Assembly (NCBI RefSeq): GCF_000025325.1
Contig: NC_013743.1
Location: 1,426,001-1,490,000 of the forward strand
Length of the DNA: 64,000 nucleotides
Reading direction: 5' to 3'
Source of the DNA: Haloterrigena turkmenica DSM 5511
GTDB taxonomy: Archaea > Halobacteriota > Halobacteria > Halobacteriales > Natrialbaceae
Part shown: positions 60,530-64,000 of the stretch, piece by piece
Position numbering within the stretch: the first letter of the stretch is position 1
Layout of the letters: the number at the start of each line of letters is the position of its first letter
Made by a program: the position numbers and the translations under genes
The notes under the pieces: generated by a model
Told to the model about the DNA's origin: nothing
Database searches by the model: none
The model's input: the letters and a program-made list of their open reading frames with translations, nothing else

Positions 60530-60735
60530 ACCGATAAGTTGTCAGATAGACAATTAGCTTTTTTGATGCCGAAGGATACGAAATAATAGGTCGAAGCGGC
60601 GTCGATAGCCGTCTATTCCCGTAGCGCCTTCTGCTCGCGTCAGCGTGCGTGGGCCTCGAGTGGGATGGTCCGGCACCGCGCGATAGGGTACCGAAGGAGG
60701 TACTTATTTACGTTCACGAAAGATCATTCTATACA

Positions 60736-61878
60736 ATGGCAGGAAATACGCCGGTAATCGTTAGCGCTGTTAGGGCCGCACAGGGAAAGGAAGACGGTGC
60801 CCTCGCGGACGTTCGCAGCGAGGACCTCTCGATTCCGCTGGTCGACGAGATGCTCGCGGAGACGAGCCTCTCGAGCGAGGACGTCGACGACCTTGTCTGG
60901 GGCTGCGCCCAGCAACGCGAGGAGCAGCGGACCAACATCGCTCGCCAGATCGCGCTGTTCTCGGATCTGGGCGAGAACGTCCCCGCGACGACGGTCGACC
61001 GCCAGTGTGCCTCCTCGGCGCAGGCGATCATTCAGGCCGCGGACTCGATCCGGGCGGGCCGCCAGGACGCCGTCATCGCCGGCGGGGTCGAGAGCATGAG
61101 CCGCGTGAAGATGGGGGCCGCCGAGAGCGGATCGATGTACCCGAAACTCGACGAGGAGTACGGGATGGAGAACCTCATGATGGGCCAGACGGCCGAGAAG
61201 GTCGCCGAGGAGTTCGACATCAGCCGCGAGGAGCAGGACGAATACGGCGCCCGCAGCCAGCAGCGCGCGGTCGAAGCGACCGAGGAAGGCAAATTCGACG
61301 ACGAGATCGTCCCCATCGAGACGGGGGACGGCGTCCACGACGAGGACGAGGGGCTGCGCCCCGGCACGACGACTGAAAAGCTCGCCGAACTGCCGACCGT
61401 CTTCAAGGAGGACGGCACCGTCACGCCCGGCAACGCCTCGCAGATCGCCGACGGCGCTGCCGGCCTCATGCTGACCAGCCGCGAGTTCGCCGAGGAGAAT
61501 GATCTCGAGATCATGGCCGAGGTCGGCACCAGCTACGTCGCCGGTGTCGATCCCACGATCATGGGCGTCGGTCCCGTCCCTGCGACTGAGGGGCTGCTCG
61601 AGCGCGCCGGTCGCGAGATCGACGACTACGGGCTGTTCGAGATCAACGAGGCCTTCGCCAGCCAGACGATCTACTCCGCGCGCGAACTGGGGATTCCGAT
61701 GGACCGACTGAACGTCAACGGCGGTGCGATCGCCATCGGCCATCCGCTGGGCTGTTCCGGCGCGCGGCTGCCCGTGACCCTGATCCACGAGATGAATCGC
61801 GAAGGCGTCGAACGGGGCATCGCGACGGAGTGCGTCGGCTTCGGGCAGGGCGCAGCGATCGAGTTCGAACTGCCCTGA
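60736..61878 (+). CDS. Thiolase (acetyl-CoA C-acyltransferase)
   Basis: A 380-aa thiolase. Cys91 in [10 protein letters not shown] is the acyl-accepting cysteine, NEAFA near residue 309, [16 protein letters not shown] near 324 gives the active-site His, and Cys366 in [10 protein letters not shown] the base. The usual GGG after the last Cys is GFG here. It serves beta-oxidation or acetoacetyl-CoA formation. The gene starts at ATG 60736 with a good TATA-like box TTATTTAC about 30 bases upstream. Confidence 0.93.
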   Translation: MAGNTPVIVSAVRAAQGKEDGALADVRSEDLSIPLVDEMLAETSLSSEDVDDLVWGCAQQREEQRTNIARQIALFSDLGENVPATTVDRQCASSAQAIIQAADSIRAGRQDAVIAGGVESMSRVKMGAAESGSMYPKLDEEYGMENLMMGQTAEKVAEEFDISREEQDEYGARSQQRAVEATEEGKFDDEIVPIETGDGVHDEDEGLRPGTTTEKLAELPTVFKEDGTVTPGNASQIADGAAGLMLTSREFAEENDLEIMAEVGTSYVAGVDPTIMGVGPVPATEGLLERAGREIDDYGLFEINEAFASQTIYSARELGIPMDRLNVNGGAIAIGHPLGCSGARLPVTLIHEMNREGVERGIATECVGFGQGAAIEFELP

Positions 61879-61916
61879 GGCGGTCGTCTCGATTTTTGCG
61901 TCGTTCTCGAGTGTCG

Positions 61917-63131
61917 TCAGTAGCCGAGATCGAACGCTCGGTTCACGCCGAGCGCGAGGACCGTGATCGAGAACAGTCCGGCGAGAACGAGAAACGACGG
62001 CCCCCAGCCGAACAGGTCGGCCAACAGGCCGACGCCGACGGAGCCGGCAGCGCCGACGACGGTGTAGACCGTCCGGACGAGTCCGAACCCGGCACCGCGC
62101 TCGGCGGTTTCGAACTGGTCGAGGAAGCGCGGGTCGAGCGCCGCGAAGAAACTCGAGCCCAGTCCGGCCAAGACCACAGCGGCGGCGACGGTCACGCGGC
62201 TCCGGGCGCCGACCAGTCCGAAGAGGCCGATCGCCCCCGCGAGCATCGAGCCGCCGATCGCGATGTCGCGTCCGATTCGATCGGAGAGGTCGCCGAGGAA
62301 GAACTGGCCGACGGTTCGCACGACGAAAAACGCCGAGAAGGCCGTTCCGGCGGCCGTCGCCGAGTAGTCGTGGTAGGCGACGAAGAACGTCGGGAGGAAG
62401 GTGAGCAGCCCTTGGACGATGAACGTGCCGAGCATGGCGACCGCGAGCGTGAAGACGATCGCTGGCCGCGAGAGCAGGTCGACCAGTGCGGCGAGTTCGA
62501 ACCGGTCGCGCATCGGCTGTTCCGGTCGTCGCGGCTCAGTCGGGCGGATCTGCCACGCGAACAGTGCGAACACCGGGAGGCCGACGCCGAGAACGAGCGC
62601 GAGCGCGGGCCGCCAGCCGAACCGGACGCCGACCCACGCCGCCGCGACGGGCGCGACCAGCCCGGCAAGCGGACCGCCGATCGAGTGGATGCCCACTGCA
62701 CGACCGAGTTCGTCGTAGGTCCGCGACAGCAGCGTCGTCGCGACGGCGTAGTGCAGTCCGGCGACGGCCCCGAGGAGGACGGCGAGGACGACGAAGGCGG
62801 GAAACGCGGGCGAGAGGGCGAGCAGGAGGCTCGCGATCGACGTGCCGCCGACGGCGACGAGGATCACTCGTTTCTCCCCGTATCGGTCGCCGAGGACGCC
62901 GCTGGGGAACTGCGAGAGGCCATAGGCGAGCCACATCCCCGACAGAGCGAACCCGATCTGCGTGTTGGAAACGGCGAAGTCGTCGACGATGAACGGAATG
63001 ACCGGACTGATCGCCATCCGAGCGAAGTAGGTGACGAAGAACGCGAGCAGACAGAGGACGAGTACTGTCGACCGATACTGCCAACGCATGAATTCCGTCC
63101 GCCGGTTTCGGAGAGACGAGGATAAGGCCAT
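61917..63131 (-). CDS. MFS transporter (second)
   Basis: A 404-aa membrane protein with about 12 hydrophobic helices. The GVLGDRYGEKRVILV motif near residue 77 between helices 2 and 3, and FLGDLSDRIGRDIAIGG in the second half, are MFS loop signatures. FARMAISPVIPFIVDDFAVSNTQIGFALSG fits the group of ACS-like anion:cation symporters. The substrate is unknown. The first 15 residues are polar; an internal ATG (MRWQYRS) may be the true start. Confidence 0.88.
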   Translation of the reverse strand: MALSSSLRNRRTEFMRWQYRSTVLVLCLLAFFVTYFARMAISPVIPFIVDDFAVSNTQIGFALSGMWLAYGLSQFPSGVLGDRYGEKRVILVAVGGTSIASLLLALSPAFPAFVVLAVLLGAVAGLHYAVATTLLSRTYDELGRAVGIHSIGGPLAGLVAPVAAAWVGVRFGWRPALALVLGVGLPVFALFAWQIRPTEPRRPEQPMRDRFELAALVDLLSRPAIVFTLAVAMLGTFIVQGLLTFLPTFFVAYHDYSATAAGTAFSAFFVVRTVGQFFLGDLSDRIGRDIAIGGSMLAGAIGLFGLVGARSRVTVAAAVVLAGLGSSFFAALDPRFLDQFETAERGAGFGLVRTVYTVVGAAGSVGVGLLADLFGWGPSFLVLAGLFSITVLALGVNRAFDLGY

Positions 63132-63173
63132 CGAGACACGGCTCCGACGGCGGACGACCGCGAGTCCTCGAGG

Positions 63174-63641
63174 CTAGCAGTGGTCGGACTCGGGTTCGAA
63201 CGTCGACTCGAACTCGCCGTCCTCGAGGACGAACAACTCCGTCGCCGGACAAGGTTCGTCGAACGACGACGGCTCGAGCGTCGTCTCCGCGACGGTGGCG
63301 TCGTCGACGGAGACGACCACGGCGTACTCGTCGCGGTTGCGTATCGTGACGACGACGTGGGCGTCGGACTCGAGGTCGTAGCTCCCGTCGAACGTGGCCG
63401 TCTCGGAGTCGATCTCGAGCCCGACCGACCGCTGTCCGTCGATCAGGTTCCAGAGACGGACTCGGTGGGGTGAACCGTCGACCGACTGGAAGCCGACGGT
63501 CGCTCGAGCGATCGGGTCGTCGGGATCCGATGGGACCTCCGGGGTCGTCGACTCTTGGAGGACCGTCGCCTCGGTCGAGACACAGCCCGCGATCGCGGCA
63601 CTCGAGGCGGCGACGCCGGCGAGCAACGAACGGCGGTTCAT
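63174..63641 (-). CDS. Small Tat-type lipoprotein
   Basis: A 155-aa exported protein. [19 protein letters not shown] is a Tat signal with lipobox Cys at about 20. The mature part is a single beta-sandwich-like domain of alternating strands ([40 protein letters not shown]...), with Cys at the C-terminus that might pair with another near EPCPATE. No family is recognised. The start is ATG 63641. The next gene in the same orientation is the MFS transporter, 42 bp downstream. Confidence 0.75.
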   Translation of the reverse strand: MNRRSLLAGVAASSAAIAGCVSTEATVLQESTTPEVPSDPDDPIARATVGFQSVDGSPHRVRLWNLIDGQRSVGLEIDSETATFDGSYDLESDAHVVVTIRNRDEYAVVVSVDDATVAETTLEPSSFDEPCPATELFVLEDGEFESTFEPESDHC

Positions 63642-63870
63642 AGTGGCTATTACGTACACCACTTGGCGCAAAGATGCTTTGGGTGGGCTGAGGCGACCGA
63701 ATTCAGGGTTTCACGAGAGTCTGCACGGCGGTCATTTCGCGGCCGGTGCTCGAGAGGGGTTCGCCTCGACGCCGCGTTCGGTCGAGTCGCTCGAAACGGA
63801 ACCGGGTCGGCGGCGACCGACCGTCGGAGATCCTGCACCGCTAAGTGGCCCCGTCCCCGAGAGACCCGTA

Positions 63871-64000
63871 ATGAACGGCAACCGCTTCGGTCGCCTCTTC
63901 CAGGTGACCACGTTCGGCGAGAGCCACGGGGAGGCGATGGGCTGTACCATCTCGGGCTGTCCCGCCGGCCTCGAGCTCTCGGAGGAGGACATCCAGGAGG
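63871..64000 (+). CDS. aroC: Chorismate synthase, N-terminal part (runs off the window)
   Basis: The first 43 codons of aroC, beginning at ATG 63871. [42 protein letters not shown] is the conserved N-terminus of chorismate synthase, which eliminates phosphate from EPSP in the last common step to aromatic amino acids; the GESHG motif is complete. The rest lies beyond base 64000. The gene is in the same orientation as aroA, but a thiolase, an MFS and a lipoprotein gene separate them. Confidence 0.95.
   Translation, partial: MNGNRFGRLFQVTTFGESHGEAMGCTISGCPAGLELSEEDIQE

Overview
The window is chromosomal DNA of a halophilic archaeon (class Halobacteria). The evidence is GC-rich coding DNA, very acidic proteins rich in Asp and Glu, an FtsZ1-type tubulin, geranylgeranyl reductase, archaeal/eukaryotic ribosomal proteins (uS15, eS1) with KEOPS Pcc1, the archaeosine precursor genes queDEC, Tat-lipoprotein signals, HalOD1 and bat-type HTH_10 regulators, and a PGF-CTERM protein. 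The family Natrialbaceae looks plausible, but the genus cannot be fixed from the sequence alone.

Layout. 0.2-30.3 kb is mostly core genome. It holds dtdA, ftsZ, a ferritin-like protein, a rhodanese/metallo-beta-lactamase fusion, a 2Fe-2S ferredoxin divergent from geranylgeranyl reductase, an M20 amidohydrolase, a Nudix hydrolase, a predicted Fe-S nuclease-like protein (DUF5787), an MFS transporter, an AbrB-PhoU protein, an ATP-NAD-kinase-like protein, a CinA-type protein, the queD-queE-queC operon, a beta-propeller PGF-CTERM protein, an iron alcohol dehydrogenase, a reductase/HxlR divergent pair, and the tight operon rps15 - recJ-like - pcc1 - rps3ae. An acyl-CoA synthetase closes this part.

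30.4-36.6 kb is an accessory island. It starts at the 3' end of an intact tRNA-Ala(GGC) with a tyrosine integrase pointing at the tRNA. It then carries a phiH1-repressor-like regulator with a decayed second copy, an orphan restriction-type nuclease, a small membrane protein, a GIY-YIG-like protein, a DUF6338-like membrane protein convergent with a Panacea/YwgA-like winged-helix protein, an AbrB-like protein, and a pseudogene broken by two frameshifts. This DNA is visibly more AT-rich than its flanks.

36.6-64 kb returns to core DNA. It holds a CNNM/CorC-type CBS protein and a peptide/nickel-type ABC importer (fused double ATPase, two permeases, and a substrate-binding protein whose lobes appear circularly permuted) with an HTH_10 regulator. 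These are followed by an SLC13 transporter, several small conserved genes, surE, a methyltransferase overlapping tyrA, a GNAT enzyme with an N-terminal HTH, an FAD oxidoreductase, an M24 peptidase, Tat lipoproteins, aroA, a thiolase, a second MFS transporter and the start of aroC.

Non-coding highlights are a 400-bp array of ten very regular short hairpins at 7.0-7.4 kb, similar hairpins at 12.9 kb, and a dispersed 20-bp repeat family (13.0 kb, and an inverted pair at 55.4 kb). The features I would look at first are the hairpin array, the permuted binding protein and the cargo of the tRNA-Ala island.
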